DNA of 64,000 bases from Photobacterium carnosum (GCF_002849605.1 NZ_NPIB01000023.1:1-64000); one strand, 5' to 3'; positions 1 through 10,773 are shown, numbered from the stretch's first letter. The notes: generated by a model not told the origin, from the sequence alone. Made by a program: numbers and translations.

Positions 1-116
1 ACCCGTCCGCCGCTCGTCAGCAAAGAAAGCAAGCTTTCTTTCTGTTACCGCTCGACTTGCATGTGTTAGGCCTGCCGCCAGCGTTCAATCTGAGCCATGA
101 TCAAACTCTTCAATTA
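1..116 (-). rRNA. rrs: 16S ribosomal RNA, 5' end only
   Basis: The reverse complement reads from the universal bacterial 16S 5' end (the 27F primer region AGAGTTTGATCATGGCTCAG) through the V1 variable stem to the conserved GACGAGCGGCGGACGGGT. The mature 5' end is placed near base 116 by alignment with the remembered E. coli start. The rest of the gene lies beyond the left edge. The rrn operon is transcribed leftward, away from oriC and so with the replication fork. Confidence 0.97.
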
Positions 117-407
117 AAGTTTTGTTGTCTCTTTCGAGACGGCTCAATAAATACTGACTTTAATACCAACTCTTTATAAATAAAGAGTGTAATTTTAAAG
201 CTTTTTATCATTTAAAAAATGATAATTAAATAACTGTGCCAAAATAATCTTCTCTATAAATAGATTGGGTCATTTTGTATTGGTCACTCAGTTTATTGAT
301 AAATCTTTCGACTTAACTATTCAGTGAGTGCCCACACAGATTGCATGGTCAAATTGTTAAAGAACATACTGATTTCGTTGCTAGCCAATGGCTTGCTCCG
401 TGTCAGT
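117..407 (-). promoter_or_regulatory. rRNA operon leader with boxA antitermination site
   Basis: This is the transcribed leader between the inferred P1 start (about base 407) and the mature 16S. On the minus strand the boxA-type sequence TGTTCTTTAACAA lies at 354-366, close to the consensus TGCTCTTTAACAA that recruits the NusB/NusE antitermination complex. The remainder is AT-rich and presumably holds one arm of the RNase III processing stem; I cannot verify the partner arm because it lies outside the window. Confidence 0.8.
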
Positions 408-443
408 GAGGTCGTAGTATAGAGAGTTCGATCACATTAGCAA
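407..443 (-). promoter_or_regulatory. rrn P1-type promoter
   Basis: On the minus strand a -35 box TTGCTA (438-443) and a -10 box TATACT (416-421) are separated by 16 bp, the short spacer typical of rrn P1 promoters. The start region reads CTCACTGACACGG, almost the same as the E. coli rrnB P1 start region. AT-rich sequence at 445-475 could act as an UP element. The upstream part of the 117-575 gap (444-575) shows nothing else that I can support. Confidence 0.85.
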
Positions 444-575
444 GGGCTAAATTGCAATAAATTTGTCATATTTACCCGAACGTCCAAATAACGATCAACC
501 CCTAATGTTTTGGTTGTTAATCACACGAAAGTTTCGTTATGGTGGAAGAATAACTTCGTTCAGATAAGCCTTCTT

Positions 576-1112
576 ATGTCCTTCCCTCTTCGCCATTATC
601 AAAATCACACGCCGCAGCTTGCCGATAATGTCTATATAGATACTACAGCGGTCGTCATCGGTAAGGTTAACATCGGAACAGACAGTAGTTTGTGGCCTTT
701 GGTTGTTGCTCGTGGGGATGTTAATCACATTCGCATTGGCCAACGCAGTAATATTCAAGATGGTTCAATACTTCACGTTAGTCGAGTTAGCATTACAAAC
801 CCTGATGGATATCCACTTATTATAGGTAATGATGTAACTGTGGGTCATAAAGCGATGTTACATGGCTGCAAGATTGAAGATCGTGTCTTAATCGGTATGG
901 GAACCATTATTTTAGATGGGGCTATTATTGAGCATGATGTCATTATTGGAGCGGGCAGTTTAGTACCGCCAAAGAAGCAGCTTTGTTCTGGCTTCCTTTA
1001 TATAGGAAGCCCAGTTAAACAAATCCGCCCATTAACAGCTGTAGAGTTAATGTCATTAACCCAATCAGCAATTAATTATGTGCACTTAAAAGATGAATAC
1101 CTTAACGGATGA
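576..1112 (+). CDS. yrdA: Gamma-carbonic anhydrase family protein YrdA
   Basis: This 178-residue protein is made of left-handed beta-helix hexapeptide repeats and closely resembles E. coli YrdA (184 aa). The three histidines used as metal ligands in gamma-carbonic anhydrases are present: H67 (in SILH), H91 (in TVGH) and H96 (in MLHG). The start is placed at ATG 576 because the family begins at this point; the open frame extends 22 codons further upstream without family similarity. The Shine-Dalgarno sequence is poor. The enzymatic role of YrdA homologues is not settled, so carbonic anhydrase activity is inferred from the family only. It sits between an rrn operon and the aroE group, as is common in vibrios. 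Confidence 0.9.
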   Translation: MSFPLRHYQNHTPQLADNVYIDTTAVVIGKVNIGTDSSLWPLVVARGDVNHIRIGQRSNIQDGSILHVSRVSITNPDGYPLIIGNDVTVGHKAMLHGCKIEDRVLIGMGTIILDGAIIEHDVIIGAGSLVPPKKQLCSGFLYIGSPVKQIRPLTAVELMSLTQSAINYVHLKDEYLNG

Positions 1113-1133
1113 TTACATCTGATCACGGCGATG

Positions 1134-1400
1134 CTATTCATTAACAATGATATCGCCATTATCATTAAAGTCTTCATTATCAATCATTGCTTCGGCAATA
1201 TCTTCAATATCAAATCGATATTCAATAAAGGTCGCAATGATATCTTCTGGCGTCGATAATGCTTGCTCACTTTGTTGTTGTAGCCATGATAATGGCAACC
1301 AGCAATTGATCAGCGCGCCACCTTGCTGGGCTGGAAAGTGAATCGCTTGCTGATCTGAGTTCCAAGTTTGAATATCAGCAAATAATATATTTTGGTTCAT
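1134..1400 (-). CDS. DUF1488 family protein (YrdB-like)
   Basis: This 88-residue acidic protein shows the DUF1488 pattern: an N-terminal MNQNILFAD-like segment, a central hydrophobic strand and an acidic C-terminal half containing FDIEDIAEAMI. E. coli YrdB, of similar length, is also found next to aroE. The gene lies 7 bp downstream of aroE on the same strand, so it is very probably co-transcribed with it. No catalytic motif is visible and the function of the family is unknown. The 3' end faces yrdA with a 21-bp gap and no obvious terminator. Confidence 0.8.
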   Translation of the reverse strand: MNQNILFADIQTWNSDQQAIHFPAQQGGALINCWLPLSWLQQQSEQALSTPEDIIATFIEYRFDIEDIAEAMIDNEDFNDNGDIIVNE

Positions 1401-1407
1401 GTGATTT

Positions 1408-2229
1408 TTACTCTTGTAAAAGGCGTCTTAATTCACGTTGTACTTGTTTAGCGCCTGGGCGTAATCCTCGCCACAGCATAAAACTCTCTGCGGCTTGCCC
1501 AACTAACATTCCTAAACCATCAATCGTTTTAAGCGCATTTTGTTGTTGTGCCCATTGATTAAAAGCCGTAACGCTGGAACCGTAGACCATATCATAACAA
1601 CAAGTCTGTTGACCGATAACAGATGTTGGCACGGCTGGCACATGACCACTCAAACTCGCTGATGTTGAATTAATCACCACGTCAAAACTCTGCTCACCTA
1701 AAGCATCAAAAGATAACGCTTCAACATCACCATATTCAGCAAATAATGTGGCTAACTGTTGGGCTTTGGTCAAGGTGCGATTAGTTATAATGAGTGTCTG
1801 TGGCTGCTGGGCTAATAAAGGTAGAATCACCCCTCGTGCAGCGCCGCCAGCACCGATTAATAAAATACGCTTATCTTTCAGTGTGACCTGTTGGTGCAAT
1901 AAATCTTGCACCAAGCCTTCACCATCCGTGTTATCACCTAATACACCGCCATCATCTAAACGTTTTAGCGTGTTTACTGCGCCCGCTAATTGAGCCCGTT
2001 GCGTAAGTCGGGTCGCGTACTTAAAGGCTTGCTCTTTAAACGGCACCGTAATATTACAGCCTTTACCACCCTCGGCAAAAAAAGCATCCATTGCAGTTAC
2101 AAAGCCATCGAGTGCTACTAACTGACTACAGTATTCCATCTTCTGGCTGGTTTGACGGGCAAAAAGGGTATGAATGAAAGGGGATTTACTGTGATTGATG
2201 GGATTGCCCACCACGATATATTTGTCCAT
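1408..2229 (-). CDS. aroE: Shikimate dehydrogenase (NADP+)
   Basis: AroE reduces 3-dehydroshikimate to shikimate with NADPH in the pathway to chorismate and aromatic amino acids. The protein has 273 residues, the usual length. The N-terminal substrate domain has NPINHSKSP (9-17), the catalytic lysine K65 in TVPFKE and D102 in GDNTDGEG. The Rossmann glycine motif GAGGAARG (126-133) and the NADP-selecting NRT motif near residue 150 follow. It is the fourth-last gene of a leftward tsaC-hemF-aroE-DUF1488 group; a hairpin lies between it and hemF, so aroE may have its own regulation. Confidence 0.97.
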   Translation of the reverse strand: MDKYIVVGNPINHSKSPFIHTLFARQTSQKMEYCSQLVALDGFVTAMDAFFAEGGKGCNITVPFKEQAFKYATRLTQRAQLAGAVNTLKRLDDGGVLGDNTDGEGLVQDLLHQQVTLKDKRILLIGAGGAARGVILPLLAQQPQTLIITNRTLTKAQQLATLFAEYGDVEALSFDALGEQSFDVVINSTSASLSGHVPAVPTSVIGQQTCCYDMVYGSSVTAFNQWAQQQNALKTIDGLGMLVGQAAESFMLWRGLRPGAKQVQRELRRLLQE

Positions 2230-2242
2230 AGTCCATTACTCA

Positions 2243-2268
2243 AATAAAAGGGCCGATATATCGACCCT
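2243..2268 (-). terminator. Hairpin between hemF and aroE, possible partial terminator
   Basis: Bases 2249-2268 form a near-perfect palindrome (AGGGCCGATATATCGACCCT, one G-T pair). On the minus strand it is followed by TTTATTT rather than a pure T run. It could reduce read-through from hemF into aroE; it is a weak terminator by sequence alone. Confidence 0.45.
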
Positions 2269-2309
2269 ACCACTGGATGAAATAACTGCCAAACATTGCT
2301 GCTGCCAAT

Positions 2310-3233
<924 letters not shown>

Positions 3234-3791
3234 TTACCCCTGACGGAAAATATTACCCGTTTGGGCATCACGAATTTCAGAAGGATTATTGCGTCCGCCC
3301 GTCTCACCATTCAATATTGCAGCTAATTGATCCCCCAACTGTTGTTCTACATCTGCCACAGTACGCCCCGGCTCAAGTCCGGTTAAATTAGCGCTAGTTG
3401 AGGTTATTGGCTTACCGAATTCACGGCATAGTTGCTGAACTAACGGATGCGCGGTAACACGAACGGCAATGGTAGAAAACTGACCCGTTAAAAAAACAGG
3501 GATGTTGGCTTTGGTTGGCATTACCCAAGTGACAGGTCCTGGCCATGAGGCTAAAACCGTTTGCTTTTGTTGCGGTGTTAATTGGCTATCATCGATATAC
3601 GGCAATAACTGCTCATAATCAGCAGCAATTAAGATCAAACCTTTTTCCATTGGGCGTTGTTTCAGTGCCAATAGTTTATTAACGGCCTGTTGATTATCAG
3701 GATCACAACCGACACCAAACACCGCTTCTGTTGGATAACCAATTACTTGACCTTGCTTTAGCGCTGTAACCACTTGCGTAATATTTGCCAC
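3234..3791 (-). CDS. tsaC: L-threonylcarbamoyladenylate synthase
   Basis: TsaC makes threonylcarbamoyl-AMP from threonine, bicarbonate and ATP, the first step of the t6A37 modification of ANN-decoding tRNAs. The YrdC fold signatures are clear: [41 protein letters not shown], and a [12 protein letters not shown] segment, ending in [15 protein letters not shown] place the start at a GTG codon (3789-3791) preceded by AGGGGA at good spacing; this gives 185 residues, close to the 190 of E. coli. An in-frame upstream extension to 3908 has no similarity to the family. The promoter region is shared with divergent purE. Confidence 0.93.
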   Translation of the reverse strand: MANITQVVTALKQGQVIGYPTEAVFGVGCDPDNQQAVNKLLALKQRPMEKGLILIAADYEQLLPYIDDSQLTPQQKQTVLASWPGPVTWVMPTKANIPVFLTGQFSTIAVRVTAHPLVQQLCREFGKPITSTSANLTGLEPGRTVADVEQQLGDQLAAILNGETGGRNNPSEIRDAQTGNIFRQG

Positions 3792-3902
3792 AAATTCCCC
3801 TGTTTTGTATTCAGCTGATATTCTATTTTTAGTTATGGTAATCATCATACCGACACATACGGAACAACACCATTGAAGGTTAATCATAGCGTAACTTTCG
3901 CT

Positions 3903-3918
3903 ACGCAAACGTTTTCCT
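3903..3918 (+). promoter_or_regulatory. PurR operator upstream of purE
   Basis: ACGCAAACGTTTTCCT matches the PurR consensus ANGCAANCGNTTNCNT at every fixed position. It overlaps the -35 region of the purE promoter, so binding of PurR with hypoxanthine or guanine should block transcription of purEK. It lies about 112 bp from the tsaC start on the other side. Confidence 0.9.
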
Positions 3919-3934
3919 TTGAGTTAAATCACCG

Positions 3935-3940
3935 TATAAT
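3935..3940 (+). promoter_or_regulatory. -10 box of the purEK promoter
   Basis: TATAAT is a perfect -10 hexamer 17-18 bp downstream of the TTTTCC/TTTCCT end of the PurR operator, which would serve as a poor -35 region. The purE ATG follows 45 bp later, preceded by a TAGGAGA Shine-Dalgarno sequence at 3974-3980. Confidence 0.75.
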
Positions 3941-3985
3941 GGCGAAAATTACACTTTAGTTGTTCATTACCTATAGGAGATTGGA

Positions 3986-4474
3986 ATGAAAGTTGGAATT
4001 ATCATGGGATCAAAATCTGATTGGCCAACCATGCAACATGCAGCAGAAATGCTGAAGCGTTTTAATGTTGCTTACGAAACTAAAGTGGTTTCAGCTCACC
4101 GTACTCCTCATTTATTAGCGGAATACGCTGAAACAGCACGCAGTCGTGGCATCAATGTCATTATTGCTGGTGCTGGCGGGGCGGCACATTTACCCGGTAT
4201 GACTGCCGCATTTACCAGTTTGCCCGTCCTTGGCGTTCCTATTCAATCTCGCGCTTTAAAAGGTATGGATTCATTATTATCGATTGTGCAAATGCCTAAA
4301 GGTATTGCTGTAGGGACACTCGCGATTGGTGAAGCGGGTGCCGCTAATGCTGGTTTATTAGCAGCTCAAATCATTGCGACACATAACCCAGAAGTTTTAG
4401 CCGCAGTAGAAGCGTTCCGTCAACAACAAACAGATACCGTACTTGATAACCCAAATCCGGCTGAGGATGCATAA
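3986..4474 (+). CDS. purE: N5-carboxyaminoimidazole ribonucleotide mutase
   Basis: PurE class I converts N5-CAIR to CAIR in purine biosynthesis. The 162-residue protein has the class I signatures: GSKSDWPTM (8-16) at the phosphate-binding loop, SAHRTP with the catalytic histidine (about 41-46), and [11 protein letters not shown]. The length is standard. Its stop codon overlaps the purK start (TAATG), giving translational coupling with the enzyme that makes its substrate. Expression is predicted to be under PurR (operator at 3903-3918). Confidence 0.97.
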   Translation: MKVGIIMGSKSDWPTMQHAAEMLKRFNVAYETKVVSAHRTPHLLAEYAETARSRGINVIIAGAGGAAHLPGMTAAFTSLPVLGVPIQSRALKGMDSLLSIVQMPKGIAVGTLAIGEAGAANAGLLAAQIIATHNPEVLAAVEAFRQQQTDTVLDNPNPAEDA

Positions 4475-5592
4475 TGAATCAAGTATTGGTCCTTGGCGCT
4501 GGGCAACTGGCACGAATGATGGCGTTAGCCGGAGCACCACTGAATATTGATGTCATCGCCTATGATGTTGTCAGCACTAATGTTGTACACCCTCTCACTC
4601 AACAGTGCCAATCACTCTCACTGATTGAAGCAATTGCTGCTGTCGATGTGATCACCGCCGAGTTTGAACATATACCCACAGATATTTTATCGCTCTGCGC
4701 CGCGAGTGGTAAATTTAAGCCTCACCCAGAAGCCATAAAAGCCGGCGGCGATCGTCGTATCGAAAAAACCTTATTGGATCTCGCGAAAGTTGCTAATGCA
4801 CCGCACCATATCATTAATACTCGTACCGATTTAGACGCAGCAATCACCACGCTGGGCCTACCGATGGTATTAAAAACAGCGCTCGGTGGTTATGACGGTA
4901 AAGGTCAATGGCGCTTAAAAACCCGCGATCAAATTGAATCAGTATGGGCCGAAATGGCGCACTGCATTGCTGTGACTAATAACCAAGCGATTGTGGCAGA
5001 AAAATTTATTGGTTTTGATCGCGAAGTGTCTTTAATTGGCGTCCGTAATGCCAATGGTGATGTTAAAACCTATGCCCTCAGTGAAAATGTACACACTGAC
5101 GGCGTACTCAGCTTATCAACAGCCATTGTTGGCGATACCATCCTGCAACAACAAGCACAGCAGATGTTTACCGCAGTTGCTGAACAACTCAATTATATAG
5201 GTGTGCTGGCACTGGAGTTTTTTGAAGTGAATGGTGCGTTGTTAGTCAATGAAATAGCACCTCGCGTTCATAATTCAGGACATTGGACTCAGCAAGGAGC
5301 ACAAACCTGTCAATTTGAGAACCATCTGCGTGCAGTATGTGATTTACCATTGGGTGGTACTGCACTCATTCGTCCGAGTGCGATGATTAATATTTTAGGT
5401 CAAGATAGTGTGCCACGGGCAGTATTAGCATTAGAAAGTTGCCACGTACATTGGTACGGCAAAGAAAAACGAGCGGGACGTAAAATGGGGCATATTAATG
5501 TTTGCGCGGCCACTCCAGAACAACTGCAATATCAATTAATGTTGTTAGGCCAAATATTATCGCAACAATATTTCCCGACATTACCACGCTAA
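4474..5592 (+). CDS. purK: 5-(carboxyamino)imidazole ribonucleotide synthase
   Basis: PurK is an ATP-grasp enzyme that carboxylates AIR with bicarbonate and ATP to N5-CAIR, the substrate of PurE. The 372-residue sequence starts with the [13 protein letters not shown] dinucleotide-like loop, contains the ATP-grasp core [15 protein letters not shown] near residue 133-147 and [16 protein letters not shown] near 175-190, and the metal-binding [13 protein letters not shown] motif near 265-277. It overlaps purE by one base. A convergent hairpin terminator follows within 20 bp. Confidence 0.97.
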   Translation: MNQVLVLGAGQLARMMALAGAPLNIDVIAYDVVSTNVVHPLTQQCQSLSLIEAIAAVDVITAEFEHIPTDILSLCAASGKFKPHPEAIKAGGDRRIEKTLLDLAKVANAPHHIINTRTDLDAAITTLGLPMVLKTALGGYDGKGQWRLKTRDQIESVWAEMAHCIAVTNNQAIVAEKFIGFDREVSLIGVRNANGDVKTYALSENVHTDGVLSLSTAIVGDTILQQQAQQMFTAVAEQLNYIGVLALEFFEVNGALLVNEIAPRVHNSGHWTQQGAQTCQFENHLRAVCDLPLGGTALIRPSAMINILGQDSVPRAVLALESCHVHWYGKEKRAGRKMGHINVCAATPEQLQYQLMLLGQILSQQYFPTLPR

Positions 5593-5603
5593 ACACCACT
5601 CAC

Positions 5604-5631
5604 AAAAAAGCCTGCATCGTAATGCAGGCTT
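5604..5631. terminator. Bidirectional terminator between purK and yrdD
   Basis: A perfect 10-bp stem (AAGCCTGCAT / ATGCAGGCTT) with a CGTA loop. On the minus strand it is followed by six T residues, making a strong terminator for the yrdD operon; on the plus strand the trailing TATTAATG is weaker. Confidence 0.85.
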
Positions 5632-5654
5632 ATTAATGTTATTCAATATAGTCA

Positions 5655-6215
5655 CTATTTTTCAGCATTCTGATAAGCATTACACTTACGGTCAGCACAT
5701 TGTAATTTAATACCACTGACTAATTTTTTTTCTATCAACAGCCCAAAACCACACTGCTGACACACACCAACAACCGGCTGATTGTTGACAGCAAAGCGGC
5801 ATTGCGGATATTTATCACACGCATAAAACAGTTTGCCATAGCGTGATTTACGCTCGACTAAATGACCCCGATGACACTCAGGACAATCAATATGGGTTTG
5901 TTGCGGTTTTTTTTCTGGTGATGCAAGGTAATGGCACTCAGGGTATGCCGAACACCCAATGAACATGCCATAACGACCTTGGCGTAATACCAACGGTTGC
6001 GCACATTCTGGGCAGGGCATATCTAACTGTTTAACAATATGACCATCATTTTGTTTTAGTGGCTGAATATAATCACACTCAGGGTAATGATCGCAGCCTA
6101 AAAATGGACCATGTTTACCAAACCGCATCACTAAATCAGCCTCACATTGCGGGCATGATTGATGCTGTAACGCTTCTTCATGGGCAGAAAATAATGAATC
6201 ATGATGAGTTGTCAT
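5655..6215 (-). CDS. Topoisomerase I-type C4 zinc-finger protein (YrdD-like)
   Basis: This 186-residue protein is made of consecutive topoisomerase I C-terminal zinc ribbons: Cys pairs at CPQC...GCDHYPEC, CPEC...GCSAYPEC, CPEC...ACDKYPQC and CQQC...CADRKC. No topoisomerase catalytic domain is present. E. coli YrdD has the same structure and neighbours (smg, dprA). Single-stranded DNA binding is likely from the domain type, but the role is not established. It lies 2 bp downstream of smg as the last gene of the leftward LysM-dprA-smg-yrdD operon. Confidence 0.9.
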   Translation of the reverse strand: MTTHHDSLFSAHEEALQHQSCPQCEADLVMRFGKHGPFLGCDHYPECDYIQPLKQNDGHIVKQLDMPCPECAQPLVLRQGRYGMFIGCSAYPECHYLASPEKKPQQTHIDCPECHRGHLVERKSRYGKLFYACDKYPQCRFAVNNQPVVGVCQQCGFGLLIEKKLVSGIKLQCADRKCNAYQNAEK

Positions 6216-6217
6216 TA

Positions 6218-6691
6218 TTAATGTAGACCTCCATCTTCTGCGCCATATAATAATTCTTCTACTTTATCATATGCAGCTTCGTTTCCTGGGGCGTTAAATA
6301 ACACCATCAGAATAATCCACTTTAGATCATCAAGTACAAACTCTTGAGTATCGAGTTCCATCACCCGATCAATCACCATTTCACGAGTATCAGTATTTAA
6401 TACATCGATTTGCTCAAGATAAAGTAAAAAACCACGACAAGCCGTATCCATCCGCAACATTTCATCAGCGGTATAGATGCGCATCGATGTTATCGCACTG
6501 TGGTTAACATACGGTGTATTTTCTGTTTCTTGTAAAGCCGCCAGTTTTTCAAGCCACTCTAATGACTTGTAAATATCATCCTGATGAAAACCTGCACGCA
6601 AAAGCTCTTCAGAGAGCTCTTCTTGATCCACTAACAGCTCGGCTTCGCTTTGAATGTAGGTTTCAAATAGATACATAAGAATATCCATCAT
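6218..6691 (-). CDS. smg: Smg family protein (DUF494)
   Basis: The 157-residue acidic protein matches E. coli Smg in length and sequence, including [35 protein letters not shown] and [12 protein letters not shown]. The start is the first of two adjacent ATG codons, because the AGGAGG Shine-Dalgarno sequence at the end of dprA lies 8 bases upstream; the longer frame to 6742 would run back into dprA. Only 2 bases separate it from the dprA stop. The function is unknown; the gene is routinely found beside dprA and def. Confidence 0.9.
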   Translation of the reverse strand: MMDILMYLFETYIQSEAELLVDQEELSEELLRAGFHQDDIYKSLEWLEKLAALQETENTPYVNHSAITSMRIYTADEMLRMDTACRGFLLYLEQIDVLNTDTREMVIDRVMELDTQEFVLDDLKWIILMVLFNAPGNEAAYDKVEELLYGAEDGGLH

Positions 6692-6693
6692 AA

Positions 6694-7800
6694 CTAGCCC
6701 CTCCTCGTTCTGATATAACCACCGGGCACTGCAGTCACCCAACCAGACAGTTCTAATTCTAATAATTGCGGTAAAATTTGGTGGATGGGTTGTTTACAGC
6801 GTTCAGCAACGACATCTACGGGTGTTGCTTCGGTGCCTACGTTAGCCAACAGAGCGGGAAATGGCAATTCTTCATTTTCCTTCATTACTAAAGGCACGCC
6901 TATTTGATTGTTTATTGCACATTCTGTCAGGCTTCCTACCTCTTCATAAATATCAGCAGGACTTTCTACCAGTTTAGCACCGGATTTAATCAGCGCATTA
7001 CAGCCACGACTGGCGGGATTATGAATCGAACCAGGCAACGCAAAAACCTCTCGTCCTTGCTCTAGAGCATAACGCGCAGTAATTAATGATCCACTTTTTT
7101 GCGCGGCCTCAATCACTAATACACCAGCAGATAAACCACTAATAATGCGATTACGCCGCGGAAAGTTTTGCGGTCGCGGTTGTTCTTGCGGCCAAAACTC
7201 TGACACTAACGCGCCCTGTTCAGCAATACTCGCAGCTAATGAACGATGTCGAGCCGGATAAACTTGATCGAGCCCAGAACCTAACACTGCAATGGTTAAT
7301 CCACCGCCTTGCAATGCGCCTTGATGTGCTTGACCATCGATGCCTAATGCTAATCCACTTGTGACCACATAATTATTAGCCGCGAGAGCTTTTGAAAAAT
7401 AAAACGCGGATTCGCGGCCATCAATCGATGCGGAACGACTACCAATAACGGCAATTTGAGGTGCGCCTAAACAAACCATATCGCCACGTACAAATAATAT
7501 CGGTGGCGGTGAAGCGATCTGTTTTAACAAATGGGGATAATGCGGTGAATCGAGGGTCAATATATGTTGTTGCGGAGCGCGTTGCCATTGTAATGCCTGT
7601 TGGATCCGCGCTTGATTCGGATGATGTAAAGCCTGTATTTGTTTCGCCGTTAAACCACATTGTTGTAATTGTTCAGTCGTCATTACCACTAACTGTGATG
7701 GACTCGCATGAGAGAGTAAACGCTGAATACGACTGCCACCAAGAGAGGGAACAGCCGCAAGTTGTAACCATGCAATAAGCTCTGTTTCTGTCATAACCAC
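6694..7800 (-). CDS. dprA: DNA-processing protein DprA (Smf)
   Basis: DprA binds incoming single-stranded DNA during natural transformation and loads RecA. The 368-residue protein has an N-terminal helical region, the Rossmann-like core with [42 protein letters not shown] and [13 protein letters not shown], and a C-terminal winged-helix segment ([11 protein letters not shown]...[10 protein letters not shown]). The start may be GTG at 7800, which overlaps the TAG stop of the LysM gene, or ATG at 7794; no good ribosome-binding site distinguishes them. comM, another competence-linked gene, is encoded at 19440-20972. Confidence 0.95.
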   Translation of the reverse strand: MVMTETELIAWLQLAAVPSLGGSRIQRLLSHASPSQLVVMTTEQLQQCGLTAKQIQALHHPNQARIQQALQWQRAPQQHILTLDSPHYPHLLKQIASPPPILFVRGDMVCLGAPQIAVIGSRSASIDGRESAFYFSKALAANNYVVTSGLALGIDGQAHQGALQGGGLTIAVLGSGLDQVYPARHRSLAASIAEQGALVSEFWPQEQPRPQNFPRRNRIISGLSAGVLVIEAAQKSGSLITARYALEQGREVFALPGSIHNPASRGCNALIKSGAKLVESPADIYEEVGSLTECAINNQIGVPLVMKENEELPFPALLANVGTEATPVDVVAERCKQPIHQILPQLLELELSGWVTAVPGGYIRTRRG

Positions 7801-8870
7801 TATAAGCGTGGTGCTTGAGCAACCACTCCAGGTTTAAAGGGTTGTTGATTATTAAGTACTACCGCCAAGCTAAAATATTCATAAGGACGTAGTACCATCG
7901 CTTGCGCTACTGCAACTGTTCCTAATTGAGTACTATCAGTTAATAACGTACTCGCTTGATAATGATATTGACCTTTTTTACCTTGAACTTGCGCACCAGG
8001 CTTAAACAACTCAAACACTTGCCCAGCAATCATGCCATCAAGATGACCTCGGTCGAGCACAATCACATCGTAATTGGAAATATAACTATAACCACTAATT
8101 TGACCTAATACGGTCGCGGATAACGACGCTGGCGGAGTAGTTGGCGAAAATGACAGATCAGCTTGGCCATCAATGCCTAATAAAGGTAATAAAATATCAT
8201 TTGGAATAATTTCCTGCTGAAAGTCATCAACTTTCAACTGGCTCATCGCACCATCACTTGCAATAACAGTGACATCTGCAATCTCTTTCAACGTTGAGAT
8301 GGTGGCTTTAATCGCAGAGTTAGCGACTTTATCTTTACTATCATCACGATCAAAATCTTGCTCTAAACGATATACTCGCCACTGACTAGTCGGAACTAAT
8401 GACTGATCAGCCCACAACACATCACCAACAGACAGATAACCACGCTCTTCACTGGTACCCATAATTTGCGGTTGGGTTGGAAGCGCTTCAGCACTGATCA
8501 ACTTATCTTGAGCCACATATGCCAACATTAAATAACCAGGTAATGAGGTAATAGGCTGACGAACAACCCGCATTTGAGGGGATAATTTGAGGTACTTTTT
8601 AAGACTTAACTGCGGTTTACCATTCACCCAAATAAGATGTAGTCGATCACCTGGATAAATTAAATGCGGATTTTTTATATAACTGTTTTTTTGCCATAAC
8701 TGTGGCCATGACCATGGATTATCTAGAAATACGGCCGAAATATCCCATAACGTATCCCCTTTTTTAACCACATAAATTTCAGGATGACTATTTTTTAGCT
8801 GTGGCTGCGATGCGGCAAACAACGACGGCATAAAAAGAATAAAACTAACGATAATAACCCATTGCTTCAT
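7800..8870 (-). CDS. Secreted LysM-domain protein
   Basis: The 356-residue protein has a signal peptide (residues 1-20, hydrophobic core VIIVSFILFMPSLF, cleavage after FAA) and one LysM domain at about residues 31-78 (YVVKKGDTLWDISAVFL ... HLIYPGDRL), expected to bind peptidoglycan. The remaining ~270 residues have no motif I recognise. This gene regularly sits upstream of dprA in vibrios. The start has a GAAGGA Shine-Dalgarno sequence. A role in cell-envelope maintenance is inferred from the LysM domain and signal peptide only. Confidence 0.85.
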   Translation of the reverse strand: MKQWVIIVSFILFMPSLFAASQPQLKNSHPEIYVVKKGDTLWDISAVFLDNPWSWPQLWQKNSYIKNPHLIYPGDRLHLIWVNGKPQLSLKKYLKLSPQMRVVRQPITSLPGYLMLAYVAQDKLISAEALPTQPQIMGTSEERGYLSVGDVLWADQSLVPTSQWRVYRLEQDFDRDDSKDKVANSAIKATISTLKEIADVTVIASDGAMSQLKVDDFQQEIIPNDILLPLLGIDGQADLSFSPTTPPASLSATVLGQISGYSYISNYDVIVLDRGHLDGMIAGQVFELFKPGAQVQGKKGQYHYQASTLLTDSTQLGTVAVAQAMVLRPYEYFSLAVVLNNQQPFKPGVVAQAPRL

Positions 8871-9218
8871 GTGATCCGTTCCTTCGATTACACAAATAGC
8901 TACCTAGCGATAATAAAATAATCACTCATATTGGCAGAGGTTGGCATTAGCCATTTGATATGTCGACTGTTTAACTATCACTACCCAACGCTTTTCGGCT
9001 TATATCACGATTTAATAATCACTGTTACATCGAAGACGCTTTAACTTTGCGAACAACTAACATTAATTTTTTAGCGAAAAGAGGTCTTCATTTCGTTACT
9101 CTAATTTCGGTTAACCACCACCACTCGCATTAGGTACTGTTCTTTGAGAGCTAAAATGACTAGAATTAGACCAACAACGCTGTATCTTTCTAGTAACCGT
9201 TAACGAATTCGAGCCCTT
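8871..9218. other. Divergent intergenic region between the LysM operon and def
   Basis: 348 bp of AT-rich non-coding DNA that must hold both promoters. For the leftward operon a TATTAT -10 with a weak CTGCCA -35 can be read near 8908-8940. For def I see only weak candidates. No operator, repeat or RNA gene is evident. Confidence 0.5.
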
Positions 9219-9719
9219 ATGTCGCTATTGCCAGTTTTAATCTTTCCAGATGACCGTCTACGTACTGTAGCCAAGCCCGTTGCGGCGATTACGCCACAAA
9301 TTCAGCAGATCATTGATGACATGCTTGAAACCATGTATGAAGAAGAAGGTATCGGCCTTGCGGCAACTCAAGTCGATATTCATCAACAAATTGTGGTTAT
9401 TGATGTTTCTGAGCAACGCGATCAACCAATGGTACTAATCAACCCAGAGATCACAGCTGCCCATGGCGATGATGGTATTGAGGAAGGTTGTCTTTCCGTA
9501 CCGAGTGCTCGTGGTTTTGTACCACGTGCAGCAACAATTACTGTTTCAGCATTAGACCGCAATGGTAACAAGATCACCTTTGACGCAGATGACCTACTAG
9601 CCATCTGTATTCAACACGAATTAGATCACCTTGCCGGTAAACTGTTTGTTGATTACTTATCGCCACTGAAACGCCAACGCATTAAAAGCAAATTAGAAAA
9701 ACTAAAGCGTTCACTCTAA
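9219..9719 (+). CDS. def: Peptide deformylase
   Basis: Def removes the N-formyl group from nascent proteins. The 166-residue protein carries the three family motifs: GIGLAATQ (44-51), EGCLSVP (89-95) and QHELDH (132-137). C91, H133 and H137 are the metal ligands and E134 the catalytic base. It is the first gene of def-fmt-rsmB, transcribed divergently from the dprA operon, an arrangement conserved in gammaproteobacteria. fmt, which adds the formyl group to Met-tRNA, follows 24 bp later. The short form without a C-terminal extension is typical. Confidence 0.97.
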   Translation: MSLLPVLIFPDDRLRTVAKPVAAITPQIQQIIDDMLETMYEEEGIGLAATQVDIHQQIVVIDVSEQRDQPMVLINPEITAAHGDDGIEEGCLSVPSARGFVPRAATITVSALDRNGNKITFDADDLLAICIQHELDHLAGKLFVDYLSPLKRQRIKSKLEKLKRSL

Positions 9720-9743
9720 CAACATCCACCATTCGAGGTTATC

Positions 9744-10688
9744 TTGAGTAAACCATTACGTATTATTTTTGCAGGTACGCCTGACTTCGCCGCCCGTCAT
9801 TTGGCGGCGTTATTGTCTTCACAGCATCAAGTTGTTGCAGTTTATACCCAGCCCGATCGCCCAGCAGGTCGCGGCAAAAAACTCACCGCAAGCCCGGTCA
9901 AAAATATCGCTGTCGAACACGATATTCCGGTATTTCAACCCGCCTCGTTGCGTAACCTTGAAGCTCAACAACAACTAGCCACTATTGATGCAGATATCAT
10001 GGTTGTTGTGGCTTACGGTTTATTATTGCCTCAAGAAGCACTTGATACACCACCACTCGGTTGTATTAATGTTCACGGTTCAATTTTGCCACGTTGGCGT
10101 GGTGCGGCACCGATTCAACGTTCAATTTGGGCGGGTGATAAAGAAACTGGCGTCACTATCATGCAAATGGATATCGGCCTTGATACGGGTGATATGTTAC
10201 ACGTCACTACGTTACCGATCACGGCTACTGATACTAGTGCAACCATGTATGACAAACTGGCAGATCTTGGTCCTGATGCATTGATTAATTGCTTAACCGA
10301 TATTGCGAATGGCACTGCGGTTGCGACCAAACAAGATGATGCCCAAGCAAACTACGCTAAGAAATTAACCAAAGAAGAAGCCCAAATTGATTGGACCATG
10401 GACGCAACAACCATTGAGCGTTGTGTACGTGCTTTCAATCCATGGCCAATGAGTCACTTCACTGTTGCTGAGCAAACAATCAAAGTATGGCAAACCAGCG
10501 TTGAAGATGACAATCAAGGCCAATTACCGGGTACGATTTTAGCGGCGGATAAACACGGTATCGTCGTCGCAACAGCACAGGGTGCATTGCGTCTATTATC
10601 ACTGCAACCTCCAGGTAAAAAAGCCATGTCAGTCGCGGACTTATTAAACTCGCGTCGAGAATGGTTCCAAGTCGGTACTCAACTTTAA
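9744..10688 (+). CDS. fmt: Methionyl-tRNA formyltransferase
   Basis: Fmt transfers a formyl group from 10-formyl-tetrahydrofolate to initiator Met-tRNA. The 314-residue protein has the formyltransferase core with N109, H111 (in [19 protein letters not shown]) and D147 as catalytic residues, and the C-terminal tRNA-binding beta-barrel domain ([10 protein letters not shown] onwards). The start is a TTG codon, preceded by GAGGTT seven bases upstream; no ATG is available at the family start point. It lies 24 bp after def. Confidence 0.96.
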   Translation: MSKPLRIIFAGTPDFAARHLAALLSSQHQVVAVYTQPDRPAGRGKKLTASPVKNIAVEHDIPVFQPASLRNLEAQQQLATIDADIMVVVAYGLLLPQEALDTPPLGCINVHGSILPRWRGAAPIQRSIWAGDKETGVTIMQMDIGLDTGDMLHVTTLPITATDTSATMYDKLADLGPDALINCLTDIANGTAVATKQDDAQANYAKKLTKEEAQIDWTMDATTIERCVRAFNPWPMSHFTVAEQTIKVWQTSVEDDNQGQLPGTILAADKHGIVVATAQGALRLLSLQPPGKKAMSVADLLNSRREWFQVGTQL

Positions 10689-10696
10689 ACATCAAG

Positions 10697-10726
10697 GCCA
10701 GGGTTAAGTCTCTGGCTTTTCTTTTT
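10697..10726 (+). terminator. Weak hairpin between fmt and rsmB
   Basis: A GCCAG/CTGGC stem is followed by TTTTCTTTTT. The stem is only 5 bp, so this may attenuate rather than end transcription before rsmB. Confidence 0.5.
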
Positions 10727-10773
10727 CAGATTAACCACGTAGCGCCAGCATCAACGGCGCTCAGGAAACAGCT

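Noticed and set aside
537-758. Minus-strand frame opposite yrdA
   Set aside because: It is the antisense of a well-conserved gene, with no family similarity or start signal.
5655-6215. Truncated DNA topoisomerase I pseudogene
   Set aside because: The zinc-ribbon-only layout, length and neighbours are the same as intact YrdD-type genes in other gammaproteobacteria.
9522-9540. CACGTG core inside def, considered as a further parS site
   Set aside because: The 16-mer around it has at least three mismatches to the parS consensus and lies in coding sequence.
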